Shown one piece after another: positions 39,651-48,056 of a stretch of DNA of 64,000 bases. Source of the DNA: Massilia sp. ZL223 (GTDB lineage: Bacteria > Pseudomonadota > Gammaproteobacteria > Burkholderiales > Burkholderiaceae_D); assembly GCF_018119395.1 (NCBI RefSeq), contig NZ_JAGPWD010000029.1, forward strand, positions 1 through 64,000, given 5' to 3'. Under the pieces are notes generated by a model. It saw only the letters and a program-made list of their open reading frames with translations, was not told where the DNA came from and did not search any database. Position 1 is the stretch's first letter. Each line of letters opens with the position of its first letter. Position numbers and translations under genes: made by a program.

Positions 39651-40253
39651 TCAGGCTTTCGCGGGTTTCCAGGTGATAACACGGTACACATACCAGAGCA
39701 CCAGCCCGATCAGGATCGCTTTCGAGACCGGATCGACATAATCGGCCACGCGCTCGTAGTGGCTTTCCAGGAGGTAGCCGGCGCCGGTGAGGATCCCGGT
39801 CCAGATCAGGGAGCCGATGGTCGAAAACAGCAGGAATTGGCCCAAGGGCATGCATGCCAGGCCGGCCGGCACCGAAATCAGGGTGCGGATGGCGGGAATC
39901 AGGCGCCCGAACAGCACTACCTTGCGCCCATGCCGCTCGAAGGCTTCCAGCGCATGGTCGATTTCGCCGTGGGTGACGGTCATCCAGCGGGCGTGCTTGT
40001 CCGCGAAGTTCTCCAGCCTTTCCTTGCCATAGATCTTGGCCGCGTAATACCAGGGCAAGGCCCCGGCGATCGAGCCGGCCGTGCCGGCCAGGAGCACCCC
40101 GACCACGTTGAGGTCGCCGCGCGCCGCCACGAAGCCGGCGAAAGGCATGATCAGCTCGGAAGGGATCGGCGGGAACACGTTCTCGAGGGCCATCAGGGCG
40201 AACACGCCCAGGTAGCCGCTGGTCTCGAGGAATTTGGTGATGAAGTCGAACAT
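39651..40253 (-). CDS. DedA-family membrane protein
   Basis: 200 residues, several hydrophobic helices, with the DedA/SNARE-associated core (FPPIPSELIMPFAG and VVLFGRLIPAIRTLISVPAG). Family members flip undecaprenyl phosphate or phosphatidylethanolamine, or support envelope homeostasis; the exact role here is open. AGGAG lies 9 nt before the ATG at 40253. The 66 bp separating it from the AraC-type gene hold nothing notable. Confidence 0.9.
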   Translation of the reverse strand: MFDFITKFLETSGYLGVFALMALENVFPPIPSELIMPFAGFVAARGDLNVVGVLLAGTAGSIAGALPWYYAAKIYGKERLENFADKHARWMTVTHGEIDHALEAFERHGRKVVLFGRLIPAIRTLISVPAGLACMPLGQFLLFSTIGSLIWTGILTGAGYLLESHYERVADYVDPVSKAILIGLVLWYVYRVITWKPAKA

Positions 40254-40319
40254 CGCTGGGCGCTCCTGATCATCTCGACAGGCCCCACCTTATCCCAGGC
40301 GCCAACACCGCTCTGTTCG

Positions 40320-40730
40320 CTAGGCCGCTTCCAGGGCAGATTCCTGGCGCCGGCGCCAGGCATGCGGCGACACGCCGATCACTTCGTGGAAGGTACGGGT
40401 GAAATGCGACTGGTCGCAAAATCCATGGGCGTGGGCGATCACGGTGAGCGGCTCGCGCGAAGCCAGCATCGCGGCGCAGGCCGCGGCCAGGCGCCGGCGC
40501 ATCACATACACCCGCGGCGGGACACCGACGCTGTGCTTGAAAGCGCGGGTGAAGTGGCTCACGCTCAATCCCAGGGTCGCGGCCAGGGTGCCGGTACGCA
40601 AGGTCGCGCCCAGGTTGGCGTCGATATAAGCGATGATCCGCCTGAGCTGCCAGTCCGGCAGGCCGCCTGTCCGCGGCCTGGCCGGCAGCGCAATCGGCCT
40701 GGCGGCCGGGTTCGGGAACGCAGTGTGCAC
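40320..40730 (-). CDS. minimal AraC-family regulator (DNA-binding domain only)
   Basis: 136 residues, almost entirely the double helix-turn-helix AraC domain (LRRIIAYIDANLGATLRTGT to HFTRTFHEVIGVSPHAWRRR). No N-terminal effector domain is present. GTG at 40730, with GGAGA 6 nt upstream, is the best start; an upstream ATG (40829) would add an unlikely basic tail and read through the inverted repeat at 40745. Small AraC proteins of this kind include SoxS/MarA-like regulators. Target unknown. Confidence 0.8.
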   Translation of the reverse strand: MHTAFPNPAARPIALPARPRTGGLPDWQLRRIIAYIDANLGATLRTGTLAATLGLSVSHFTRAFKHSVGVPPRVYVMRRRLAAACAAMLASREPLTVIAHAHGFCDQSHFTRTFHEVIGVSPHAWRRRQESALEAA

Positions 40731-40744
40731 GTCATTTCTCCATC

Positions 40745-40770
40745 GTGTCTGAACGGTGTGTTCAGGACAC
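40745..40770. promoter_or_regulatory. inverted repeat upstream of the AraC-type gene
   Basis: GTGTC-TGAAC (40745-40754) and GTTCA-G-GACAC (40760-40770) are complementary except for one bulged G, around a 5-bp spacer. It lies 15 bp before the GTG start and its ribosome site, so it is a candidate operator or autoregulatory site. It has no T-run. Confidence 0.45.
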
Positions 40771-40842
40771 AATGTTGCAACGCGGCGGCCTAAGCGAAAA
40801 GACAAGTTGGTGGCAGGAGCAGCCCCCACGAAAGTGTGGGTG

Positions 40843-41478
40843 CTACACCTCCAAAAAGCCCCGTTCGATGCCGATGGTTACCGCGTGGGTGCGGTTGCTG
40901 GCGCCCAGCTTGTCCATGATGCTGCGCATATGGCCCTTGACCGTGTCTTCCGACAGGCCCAGGCCGGCGCCGATCTGCTTGTTGGCCTGGCCACGCGCGC
41001 TCAATTCCAGCACCTGCAGCTCGCGCACGGTCAGCGGCTCCTGGCCCAGGTGCTGCGCAAGCTCCGCCGCTACCTGCGGCGGAATATAGCGGTGGCCAGC
41101 CGCCAGCTGGCGCACCGCGTCGCTCAGTTCCTTGCGCAGGGCGCTCTTGAGCAGGTAGCCCTGGGCGCCGGCCTTGATCGCCTGCATCGCGCGAGCGTCG
41201 CCGCGGAAGGTGGTGAGAATCGCCAGGCAGGCCGTCGGAAACTCGGCGCGGATGGCATGGATGGTCTCCATGCCGTTCATCTTGGGCATCTGCAGGTCGA
41301 CCAGGGTCACGTCGGGGCGCAGCCGGCGGTATGCGGCGACCGCTTCCTCGCCGTCCCCGGCCTCCCCGGCCACCTCCATGTCGGGCTGGCTCCCGATCAC
41401 GGCGGCGATCCCTTCGCGCATCAGCGGGTGGTCGTCCGCGATCAGGACGCGGATCGGCGTACCGTCACGCTTCAACAT
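40843..41478 (-). CDS. NarL/FixJ-type response regulator
   Basis: 211 residues: receiver domain with the acidic pocket IADDHPLMREG, phospho-acceptor Asp in VTLVDLQMPKMNG and Lys in YLLKSA, then a LuxR-type helix-turn-helix (LTVRELQVLELSARGQANKQ, DTVKGHMRSIMDKLGA). The ATG at 41478 lies inside the upstream gene (14-bp overlap), so it is coupled to the TMEM175-like gene. No histidine kinase is adjacent, so it is an orphan here. Confidence 0.9.
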   Translation of the reverse strand: MLKRDGTPIRVLIADDHPLMREGIAAVIGSQPDMEVAGEAGDGEEAVAAYRRLRPDVTLVDLQMPKMNGMETIHAIRAEFPTACLAILTTFRGDARAMQAIKAGAQGYLLKSALRKELSDAVRQLAAGHRYIPPQVAAELAQHLGQEPLTVRELQVLELSARGQANKQIGAGLGLSEDTVKGHMRSIMDKLGASNRTHAVTIGIERGFLEV

Positions 41479-42025
41479 GGCCTCCGCCCCGGTCCTTGCG
41501 GCCAGGCACCAGCCACACGATCGCCAGCAGCACATGGATCACCGCGCCCAGCGGCGCGTACACCAGCGACAGCAGCACCGCCAGCGCATACAGCACGATC
41601 GACACGCGGTTCTTGCCGCTCTGCCAGGACATGGCGTGGCTGGCCCTGAGCGTCCACGACAGAATCATGAAGGCGATGGAACACAGCAGCAGCACCACAC
41701 CGTAGAGGGCCACCGGACCGGAGGCCATCGGGTGCTCGCCCGCCCACGCCGTGACAAAGGGAATCAGGGACATCCAGAACAGCAGGTGCAGGTTGGCCCA
41801 CAGGGCGCCCGCGTCGACCCGCGCCACCCGCTCCAGCAAGGCATGGTGGTTGACCCAGTAGATGCCGACGTAGACGAAACTCAGCGCATAGCGCAGCCAG
41901 CCCGGCAGCACCTCGGCCACGTCGCTCAGGTCGGTCGAGTGCGGCGGCTTGAGTTCGAGCACCATGATCGTGATGATGATGGCGATCACGCCGTCGCTGA
42001 AGGCTTCCAGCCTGTTCTTGTTCAT
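41465..42025 (-). CDS. TMEM175-like (DUF1211) membrane protein
   Basis: 186 residues with the family N-terminus NKNRLEAFSDGVIAIIITIM (the FSD motif lines the pore in characterised bacterial TMEM175 K+ channels) and about six helices. Bacterial members conduct K+, but some may differ. The ATG overlaps the YoaK-like stop by 4 bp and the 3' end overlaps the response regulator, so it sits in a tightly coupled run. Confidence 0.85.
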   Translation of the reverse strand: MNKNRLEAFSDGVIAIIITIMVLELKPPHSTDLSDVAEVLPGWLRYALSFVYVGIYWVNHHALLERVARVDAGALWANLHLLFWMSLIPFVTAWAGEHPMASGPVALYGVVLLLCSIAFMILSWTLRASHAMSWQSGKNRVSIVLYALAVLLSLVYAPLGAVIHVLLAIVWLVPGRKDRGGGHVEA

Positions 42026-42702
42026 TGTTCGCCATGGTCGGGGAGCCAGAGATGCAAACATAGTATCGCAACCGGCACCGCCAGCGCTACAAACCCGACC
42101 GCCAGATAGGCGAAGGCCGCCATCGCGCAGCCGACCGCAAAGGCCGCCACCGGCCAGAAGAACTTGCCGCAGCGCGCTTTTGTAGCGGCATCGCCCGCGC
42201 CGCGCAGCCAGTCGACGCCGTCGATCACGAGCTGGGTGACGTTGCCCGTCATCATCGAGGTCGGCGCCAGGCTGGTGAGCAGCAGCTTGCTGGCCGCGCT
42301 GTGCGCGCCCATTGCCATGGTGCCCAGCAGGCCGGCCGCCATCGCCAGTGGCCCGGCGCTCTTGCCCACCGGCTCGGCCAGCATGCCGCACACCATAAAG
42401 CCCAGCAGCAGCACCAATTGCAAGGTATAGCTGGGCTTGACCGCGGGCACGCCGCGCCGTTCGCAGTTGGCGACCAGCAGGCGCGCCGCCGCCACGCCCA
42501 GGATAAATGCCGGGAAGGCCAGCAGCTTGAGCAGCGAAGGCGTCTGCGAAGGCTCGGCCAGCGACACCGCGATCAGCACGAAGTTGCCCGTGACATGGGC
42601 CGTGAACAGGCCGAACAGGGCGATGAAGCCGAGCGTGTCGACATAGCCGGCCATCAGGCCCATGCTTGCGCCCTGCAGGCGCTGGAAAGTGGGCGTCTTC
42701 AT
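42022..42702 (-). CDS. YoaK/DUF1275 membrane protein
   Basis: 226 residues, several helices, with the DUF1275 features GYVDTLGFIALFGLFTAHVTGN and SMMTGNVTQL. Function unknown in the family, probably transport. The ATG at 42702 starts 1 bp after the amidohydrolase stop. A longer N-terminal extension to 42789 would overlap that gene and is unlikely. Confidence 0.86.
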   Translation of the reverse strand: MKTPTFQRLQGASMGLMAGYVDTLGFIALFGLFTAHVTGNFVLIAVSLAEPSQTPSLLKLLAFPAFILGVAAARLLVANCERRGVPAVKPSYTLQLVLLLGFMVCGMLAEPVGKSAGPLAMAAGLLGTMAMGAHSAASKLLLTSLAPTSMMTGNVTQLVIDGVDWLRGAGDAATKARCGKFFWPVAAFAVGCAMAAFAYLAVGFVALAVPVAILCLHLWLPDHGEQ

Positions 42703-42703
42703 C

Positions 42704-44575
42704 TCAGAACGCGAAGCAGCTGCAGCCCAGCGCGCCCCAGAAGCCGCCGAAGTCGGACACCGGCATGTTCGAGCGCCGGGCCCGGTCATGCTCGTGCGCG
42801 TGCACCCCGCAGGCCCCGCGGCACTGGTGGGCCAGGCTCTGCGCGACCGGCGCGGCTTTCCTGTAGTGGCCGGGCACCTTTTGCACCGGCGACCATTCCG
42901 GCAGCACCGGCAGCGGCGGCGGCCCCAGCGACGTGAACTCGGCCGCGCCGTAGACGATCTGGCCGCCCACCACGGTCAGCACCGATTCGATGGACTTGAT
43001 GGCTTCTTCCTCGACGCTGAAGAAATCCGCCGAGAGCACCGCCAGGTCGGCCAGCATGCCTTCCTGGATCTTGCCCTTCTTGCCTTGCTCATTCGAGAAC
43101 CAGGCGCTGCCCGTCGTCCAGAGTTCCAGTGCCACGCTGCGCGGCAGGTGGCCGGCGCTGCCGTACAGCGGCAGGCCGCCGACGGTGCGTCCCGAGACCA
43201 GCCAGTACAGCGCGGTCCAGGGGTTGTAGCTGGCCACGCGGGTGGCGTCGGTGCCGGCGCCGACCGGTACGCCGGTTTCCAGCATGTGCTTGACCGGCGG
43301 CGTGGCGCGCGCCGCCTCTGCGCCATAACGGTCGACGAAGTACTCGCCCTGGAAGGCCATGCGGTGCTGGATCGCGATGCCGCCGCCCAGCGCTTTCACG
43401 CGCTCGATGTTGCGCGGCGTGATGGTCTCGCAGTGGTCGAACATCCAGTGCAGGCCGTCGAAGGGAAGGTCGCGGTTGACCTTCTCGAACACGTCGAGCA
43501 TGCGCGAGATCGATTCATCGTAGGTGGCGTGCAGGCGGAAGGGCCAGCGGTTCGCGACCAGGTGGCGCACCACCTTTTCCAGTTCGTCCTCCATGCCCGC
43601 CGCCAGGTCGGGGCGCGGCTCCAGGAAGTCCTCGAAGTCGGCCGCTGAGAACACCAGCATCTCGCCGGCGCCGTTGTGGCGGTAGTAGTCGCTGCCCTGC
43701 CCCGGCTTCACCATGTCCGTCCAGCGCTGGAAGTCTTCCAGTTCCTTGCCCTTGTTCTGGGTGAACAGGTTGTAGGCGATGCGGATCGTCAGCTGGTTGG
43801 CGCGCTCGAGTTCCTCGACGACCGCGTAGTCCTCGGGGTAATTCTGGAAGCCGCCGCCGGCATCGATCGCGCTGGTCAGTCCCAGGCGGTTCAGCTCGCG
43901 CATGAACTGGCGGGTGGAGTTCACCTGCAGCTCGCGCGGCAGGCTCGGCCCCTTGGCCAGGGTCGCGTACAGGATCATCGCGTTCGGGCGCGCGATCAGC
44001 ATGCCGGTCGGGTTGCCGGAGGCATCAACCTGGATCTCGCCGCCCGGCGGGTTCGGCGTGTCCCTGGTATAGCCGACGGCGCGCAGGGCCGCGCGGTTGA
44101 GCAGCGCGCGGTCGTAGAGGTGCAGGATGAAGACCGGCGTGTCGGGCGCGGCGGCGTTGATCTCGTCCAGGGTCGGCATGCGGCGCTCGGCGAACTGGAA
44201 CTCGCTCCAGCCGCCCACCACGCGCACCCACTGCGGATGCGGGGTGCGCGCGGCCTGGTCTTTCAGCATGCGCAGCGCATCGGCCAGCGAGGGCACGCCT
44301 TCCCAGCGCAGCTCCAGGTTGTAGTTCAGGCCGCCGCGAATCAGGTGCAGGTGCGAATCGTTCAGTCCGGGGATGACGGTGCGGCCGTTCAGGTCGATCA
44401 CCTGGCTGCCTTCCGTACGGAAGCGCATCACGTCTTCGGTGTCGCCGACGGCCAGGAAGCGGCCGTCGCGGATGGCGACCGCGCTGGCCTGGGGCCGGCT
44501 GCGGTCGACCGTGTTGAAACGGCCGTTGAAGAGAATGAGGGCTGGCGCCTGCGCCTGGGAGTCATTGGTTTGCAT
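42704..44575 (-). CDS. YtcJ-type metal-dependent amidohydrolase
   Basis: 623 residues. The amidohydrolase-3 fold has N-terminal metal ligands in NDSHLHLI, a later HLHATYDESI, a His in MFDHCETITP and the terminal Asp in GAGTDATR. The last 60 or so residues, including HQCRGACGVHAHEHD and a Cys-containing end, are extra relative to the typical family. No signal peptide. The ATG at 44575 has AAGG at good spacing; a GTG at 44584 is an alternative. It probably hydrolyses an amide or cyclic amide; substrate unknown. Confidence 0.85.
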   Translation of the reverse strand: MQTNDSQAQAPALILFNGRFNTVDRSRPQASAVAIRDGRFLAVGDTEDVMRFRTEGSQVIDLNGRTVIPGLNDSHLHLIRGGLNYNLELRWEGVPSLADALRMLKDQAARTPHPQWVRVVGGWSEFQFAERRMPTLDEINAAAPDTPVFILHLYDRALLNRAALRAVGYTRDTPNPPGGEIQVDASGNPTGMLIARPNAMILYATLAKGPSLPRELQVNSTRQFMRELNRLGLTSAIDAGGGFQNYPEDYAVVEELERANQLTIRIAYNLFTQNKGKELEDFQRWTDMVKPGQGSDYYRHNGAGEMLVFSAADFEDFLEPRPDLAAGMEDELEKVVRHLVANRWPFRLHATYDESISRMLDVFEKVNRDLPFDGLHWMFDHCETITPRNIERVKALGGGIAIQHRMAFQGEYFVDRYGAEAARATPPVKHMLETGVPVGAGTDATRVASYNPWTALYWLVSGRTVGGLPLYGSAGHLPRSVALELWTTGSAWFSNEQGKKGKIQEGMLADLAVLSADFFSVEEEAIKSIESVLTVVGGQIVYGAAEFTSLGPPPLPVLPEWSPVQKVPGHYRKAAPVAQSLAHQCRGACGVHAHEHDRARRSNMPVSDFGGFWGALGCSCFAF

Positions 44576-44675
44576 GGTCTTCACCTTTGCGTGTTGCCCG
44601 GCGCTGGCGGCCCGGCGGGTTGAAACGAGCGGTGCGCGACGCGATGCCGCGCACCGTGCGCGATCGGCGCGCTGT

Positions 44676-45362
44676 TTATCGGGCAGGCACCGGCGCCAGC
44701 ACTTCGTTCTCGCCCTTGTTGCGGGCCGCCGCCTTGTGCACCATGGTGTAGGCGTAGTCGACGCCCATGCCGTAGGCGCCCGAGTGCTCGGTGACGATCT
44801 TGATCACGGCATCATAGGTGTCGCGGTGGGCCCAGTCGCGCTGCCACTCCAGCAGCACCTGCTGCCAGGTGACCGGGACCGCGCCGGCCTGCACCATGCG
44901 CTGCATCGCGAAGTCGTGGGCGTCCTTCGAGGTGCCGCCCGAGGCGTCGGCCACCATGTAGATCTCGTAGTCGCCTTCCAGCATGGCGCACAGGGCGAAG
45001 GTAGTGTTGCAGACTTCGGTCCACAGGCCGGCCACGATGACCTTCTTGCGGCCGTTCGCCTTCAGCGCGTCGCGCACCTTCTGGTCGTCCCAGGAGTTCA
45101 TCGAGGTGCGCTCGAGGATCTGGTGGTTCGGGAAGACATCCAGGATTTCCGGATAGGTCTTGCCCGAGAAGGAATCGGTTTCGACGGTGGTGATGATGGT
45201 CGGGATGTCGAAGACCTTGGCCGCCTTGGCCAGGCCGACGACGTTGTTCTTCAGGGTCTGGCGGTCGATCGACTGCACGCCGAAGGCCATCTGCGGCTGG
45301 TGGTCGATGATGATCAGCTGCGAGTTTTCCGGGGTCAGGACTTCGAGTTTTGGATTGGTCAT
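44676..45362 (-). CDS. YcaC-type isochorismatase-family hydrolase
   Basis: 228 residues of cysteine-hydrolase fold. Asp20 (IIIDHQPQ) and Cys118 (GLWTEVCNT) fall where the catalytic residues of E. coli YcaC lie. Family members hydrolyse small amides or have unknown substrates. AAGGAG precedes the ATG at 45362. Lies 35 bp after the XapX gene and 100 bp before the amidohydrolase on the same strand. Confidence 0.88.
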   Translation of the reverse strand: MTNPKLEVLTPENSQLIIIDHQPQMAFGVQSIDRQTLKNNVVGLAKAAKVFDIPTIITTVETDSFSGKTYPEILDVFPNHQILERTSMNSWDDQKVRDALKANGRKKVIVAGLWTEVCNTTFALCAMLEGDYEIYMVADASGGTSKDAHDFAMQRMVQAGAVPVTWQQVLLEWQRDWAHRDTYDAVIKIVTEHSGAYGMGVDYAYTMVHKAAARNKGENEVLAPVPAR

Positions 45363-45397
45363 GATGTCTCTCCTTGTGTGGACGTTGAAATTACCGC

Positions 45398-45664
45398 TTA
45401 ACCGTGTTGTGCGGGCTCGTCGCCCGGTGCTGCTTTTGCTTTCGACGCCAGGCCCGTGATCTTGGGCTGGCACTCCTCGGCGAACCAGGCCGCGCTCAGC
45501 GGTGCGCCGTCGATCAGGCGCTTGGCCACGGGCACCACCTGTTCGCCGATCAGCATCCCGAGCAGGCCCACCAGGGCAATGGCCGGCGGCGCCGGCGAGC
45601 GCACGTTGAGAAAGCCGTACAGGATTCCGGCCAGGATGCCGGCGCCTAATGAAATCAGGTACAT
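45398..45664 (-). CDS. XapX-domain small membrane protein
   Basis: 88 residues with two hydrophobic helices (YLISLGAGILAGILYGFL and AIALVGLLGMLIGEQVVP), which is the XapX domain, plus a hydrophilic tail. AAGGAGCGG marks the ATG. First gene of the run leading to the YcaC-type hydrolase; XapX genes are often found beside such hydrolases, from family knowledge. Molecular role unknown. Confidence 0.85.
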   Translation of the reverse strand: MYLISLGAGILAGILYGFLNVRSPAPPAIALVGLLGMLIGEQVVPVAKRLIDGAPLSAAWFAEECQPKITGLASKAKAAPGDEPAQHG

Positions 45665-45798
45665 CGTCCGCTCCTTCTGTTGGCGGCGCCGCTGGCGGGC
45701 GCCGATCTCCGTGAGTATCGCCAGACGCGAAGTCCGCCGATAGAATCAGATTGCTCTTTTCGCGGCTTGCTATACAAACGCTACCCCAAGCCGCTACC

Positions 45799-46767
45799 AT
45801 GGCGGCACGCCTACGACCGGACTGCCAATTGCTCAAGCTCAGCCTCGACGCCCTCCAGATCATCGAAACCATCGCCCGCAAGGGCTCCTTCGCCAGCGCG
45901 GCCAAGGAACTGTTCCGCGTGCCCTCGACCATCTCCTACACCGTGTCCAAGCTCGAGGACGACCTGGGCGTGCGCCTGTTCGACCGCTTCGGCCCCAAGG
46001 TAGTCCTGACGCCCGCCGGCCGCGAACTGCTCAAGGAAGGCCGCTACCTGCTGCGCGCCGCCGCCGACCTCGAATCCCGGGTGCGGCGCGTGGCCTCGGG
46101 CTGGGAGACCGAGATCGCGCTGGGCATGGATTCCATGCTCTCCGCCGCGGGGCTGGAGCCCGACATCCGCGCCTTCTACGAAGCCGCCGACCAGACCCGC
46201 CTGCGCATCGTCCGCGAATCGCTGTCGGGCACCTGGGACGCACTGCTCGACCGCCGCGTCGATTTGCTGGTGGGCGCCGCCGGCGAAGGACCGTCCGGCG
46301 GCGGCTACACCCTCGAACCGATCGGCACCAGCCGCTTCGTGTTCGCCGTTGCGCCCTGCCATCCACTGGCCGGCGCCGACCTCCCGCTGGACAAGGCCGA
46401 CCTGCTGCCCCACCGCGCCATTTCCGTCTCCGATTCGGCGCGCCTGCTGGGCGCCCGCACCGTCGGCCTGCTGTTCGGCCAGGACACCCTGGCCGTGCCG
46501 GACATGATCACCAAGTACGAATTCCAGGTGCGCGGCCTCGGCTTCGGCTTCCTGCCCGAGGCCTGGGCCCGGCCCGCCATCGACCAGGGACTGCTGGTCG
46601 AGAAGCAGGTGGTCGAGCCCAAGGCCGACGAGACTTTCTACCTGGCCTGGCGTAGCGGCGAGGACGGCGCTGCGCTCAGGTGGTGGATCGACCGGGTGCG
46701 CAGCAGCTCGCCTTTCGCCCGCATGATCGCCGAACCTTGCGGCGCGACGCTCACCGGTCTCGCCTGA
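45799..46767 (+). CDS. LysR-family regulator
   Basis: 322 residues: LysR helix-turn-helix (ALQIIETIARKGSFASAAKE, VPSTISYTVSKLEDDLG) and a substrate-binding domain. Divergent from the XapX-YcaC-YtcJ run, with 134 bp between them, so it is the probable regulator of that operon. The ATG at 45799 is chosen as the first in-frame ATG close to the domain. It converges on the OsmC gene with 4 bp between stops. Confidence 0.87.
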   Translation: MAARLRPDCQLLKLSLDALQIIETIARKGSFASAAKELFRVPSTISYTVSKLEDDLGVRLFDRFGPKVVLTPAGRELLKEGRYLLRAAADLESRVRRVASGWETEIALGMDSMLSAAGLEPDIRAFYEAADQTRLRIVRESLSGTWDALLDRRVDLLVGAAGEGPSGGGYTLEPIGTSRFVFAVAPCHPLAGADLPLDKADLLPHRAISVSDSARLLGARTVGLLFGQDTLAVPDMITKYEFQVRGLGFGFLPEAWARPAIDQGLLVEKQVVEPKADETFYLAWRSGEDGAALRWWIDRVRSSSPFARMIAEPCGATLTGLA

Positions 46768-46771
46768 TTGC

Positions 46772-47155
46772 CTATACCGCTTCCGTGTTGATGCGGATCG
46801 TGCCCGACAAGGTCTTGTGCACCGGGCACTTGTTGGCGATATCGGTCAGGCGCTGTTTCTCTTCCTCGCCCAGCGCGCCGACGTATTCGATGTGGCGGTT
46901 GAACTCATAGGCGCCGTCCTTCTGCCCGTGGTCGATGCGCACCCGGATGTCCTCCAGCGCCATGCCCTTGCGGGCGGCGTAGAGCTTGACGGTCAGCGCG
47001 GTACAGGCCGCCAGTGCGGCGGCCAGGATGTCGTGCGGTTCCGGGCCGGTGTCCTCGCCCCCGATAGCTTCGGGGATGTCGGTCAGCAGCTGGTGCTTCC
47101 CGATCTGGATCACGTGCTGCATCTTTCCGGTCCCGCGTGCGGCTGTCACTTGCAT
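46772..47155 (-). CDS. OsmC-family peroxiredoxin-like protein
   Basis: 127 residues with the two family cysteines, Cys51 (ALAACTALTVKLYA) and Cys110 (NKCPVHKTL). OsmC/Ohr proteins reduce organic hydroperoxides; this sequence is closest to the short YhfA/OsmC type. AGGGAG precedes the ATG at 47155. The pirin gene lies 53 bp upstream on the same strand. Confidence 0.88.
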   Translation of the reverse strand: MQVTAARGTGKMQHVIQIGKHQLLTDIPEAIGGEDTGPEPHDILAAALAACTALTVKLYAARKGMALEDIRVRIDHGQKDGAYEFNRHIEYVGALGEEEKQRLTDIANKCPVHKTLSGTIRINTEAV

Positions 47156-47207
47156 GGCTTGCTCCCTGGTGTCGTTGGCCGCCCCCGGCGGGGCGGCATA
47201 AAGGTTT

Positions 47208-47909
47208 TTATTGCGGCAGGTCGAACACCAGCACTTCGGCGGATTCGGCCTTTTCCAGGCTCACCTGCGACTCTTCGGTCACCTTCAGCGCATCGCCGCC
47301 GTTCAGCGCGACGCCGTTCACGGTGATGCTGCCGCGGATCACGTGGACGTAAGCCTGGCGGCCCGCGGCCAGCTGGTGGGTCAGCGCATCGTCGCCATTG
47401 AGGATCGCGGCGTAGATCGAGGCGTCCTGGCGCATCGACACCGAGCCTTCGCGGCCGTCGTTCGAGGCGATCAGGCGCAGGCGGCCGGTCTTGGAGGCGG
47501 CGTCGAAGTGCTTTTCCTCGTAGCCCGGAGCTTCGCCGGCGGTGTTCGGCTCGATCCAGATCTGCAGGAAGTGCACGCCTTCCGTCTTCGAGTGGTTGTA
47601 CTCGCTGTGCACGACGCCGCTGCCGGCGCTCATGCGCTGCACGTCGCCGTAGCGCAGCACCGAACCGTTGCCCATGCTGTCCTTGTGCTCCAGCGCGCCG
47701 TCCAGCACATAGGAGATGATTTCCATGTCGCGGTGGCCGTGCGAGTCGAAGCCGCGGCCCGGCGCCACATTGTCCTCGTTGATCACCCGCAGCGGACCGA
47801 AGCCCATGTGCTTCGGGTCGTAGTAGTGGCCGAAGGAGAAGGTGTGACGGGATTTCAGCCAGCCGAAGCTTGCGGCGCCGCGTTCATTGCTTTTACGTAC
47901 GTTCAACAT
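47208..47909 (-). CDS. pirin-family protein
   Basis: 233 residues, two cupin domains. Metal ligands His57, His59 (FDSHGH), His101 and Glu103 (VVHSEYN) match E. coli YhhW, a quercetinase. Pirins can also act as redox-sensing cofactors. Upstream of the OsmC gene on the same strand, suggesting a joint role in oxidant or electrophile response. LysR at 48057 is 147 bp upstream on the same strand. Confidence 0.9.
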   Translation of the reverse strand: MLNVRKSNERGAASFGWLKSRHTFSFGHYYDPKHMGFGPLRVINEDNVAPGRGFDSHGHRDMEIISYVLDGALEHKDSMGNGSVLRYGDVQRMSAGSGVVHSEYNHSKTEGVHFLQIWIEPNTAGEAPGYEEKHFDAASKTGRLRLIASNDGREGSVSMRQDASIYAAILNGDDALTHQLAAGRQAYVHVIRGSITVNGVALNGGDALKVTEESQVSLEKAESAEVLVFDLPQ

Positions 47910-48056
47910 GGGATGCTCCTTTCGTGATTGGGAATCATCGAACCCGTCGATGCTCAGGACTTTTGCTTTCCCATCCTTTGCTCTGCGTTGTTCGATGCGA
48001 TGGAGTCATTATGCGCGCCCTCAGCCGCCCTGAAAAACGGATAATTTGCGGCCCTA

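Noticed and set aside
40806..40850. GC-rich stem after the NarL-type gene
   Set aside because: Pairing is imperfect and no T-run follows directly; it could be a hairpin but terminator status is not supported.
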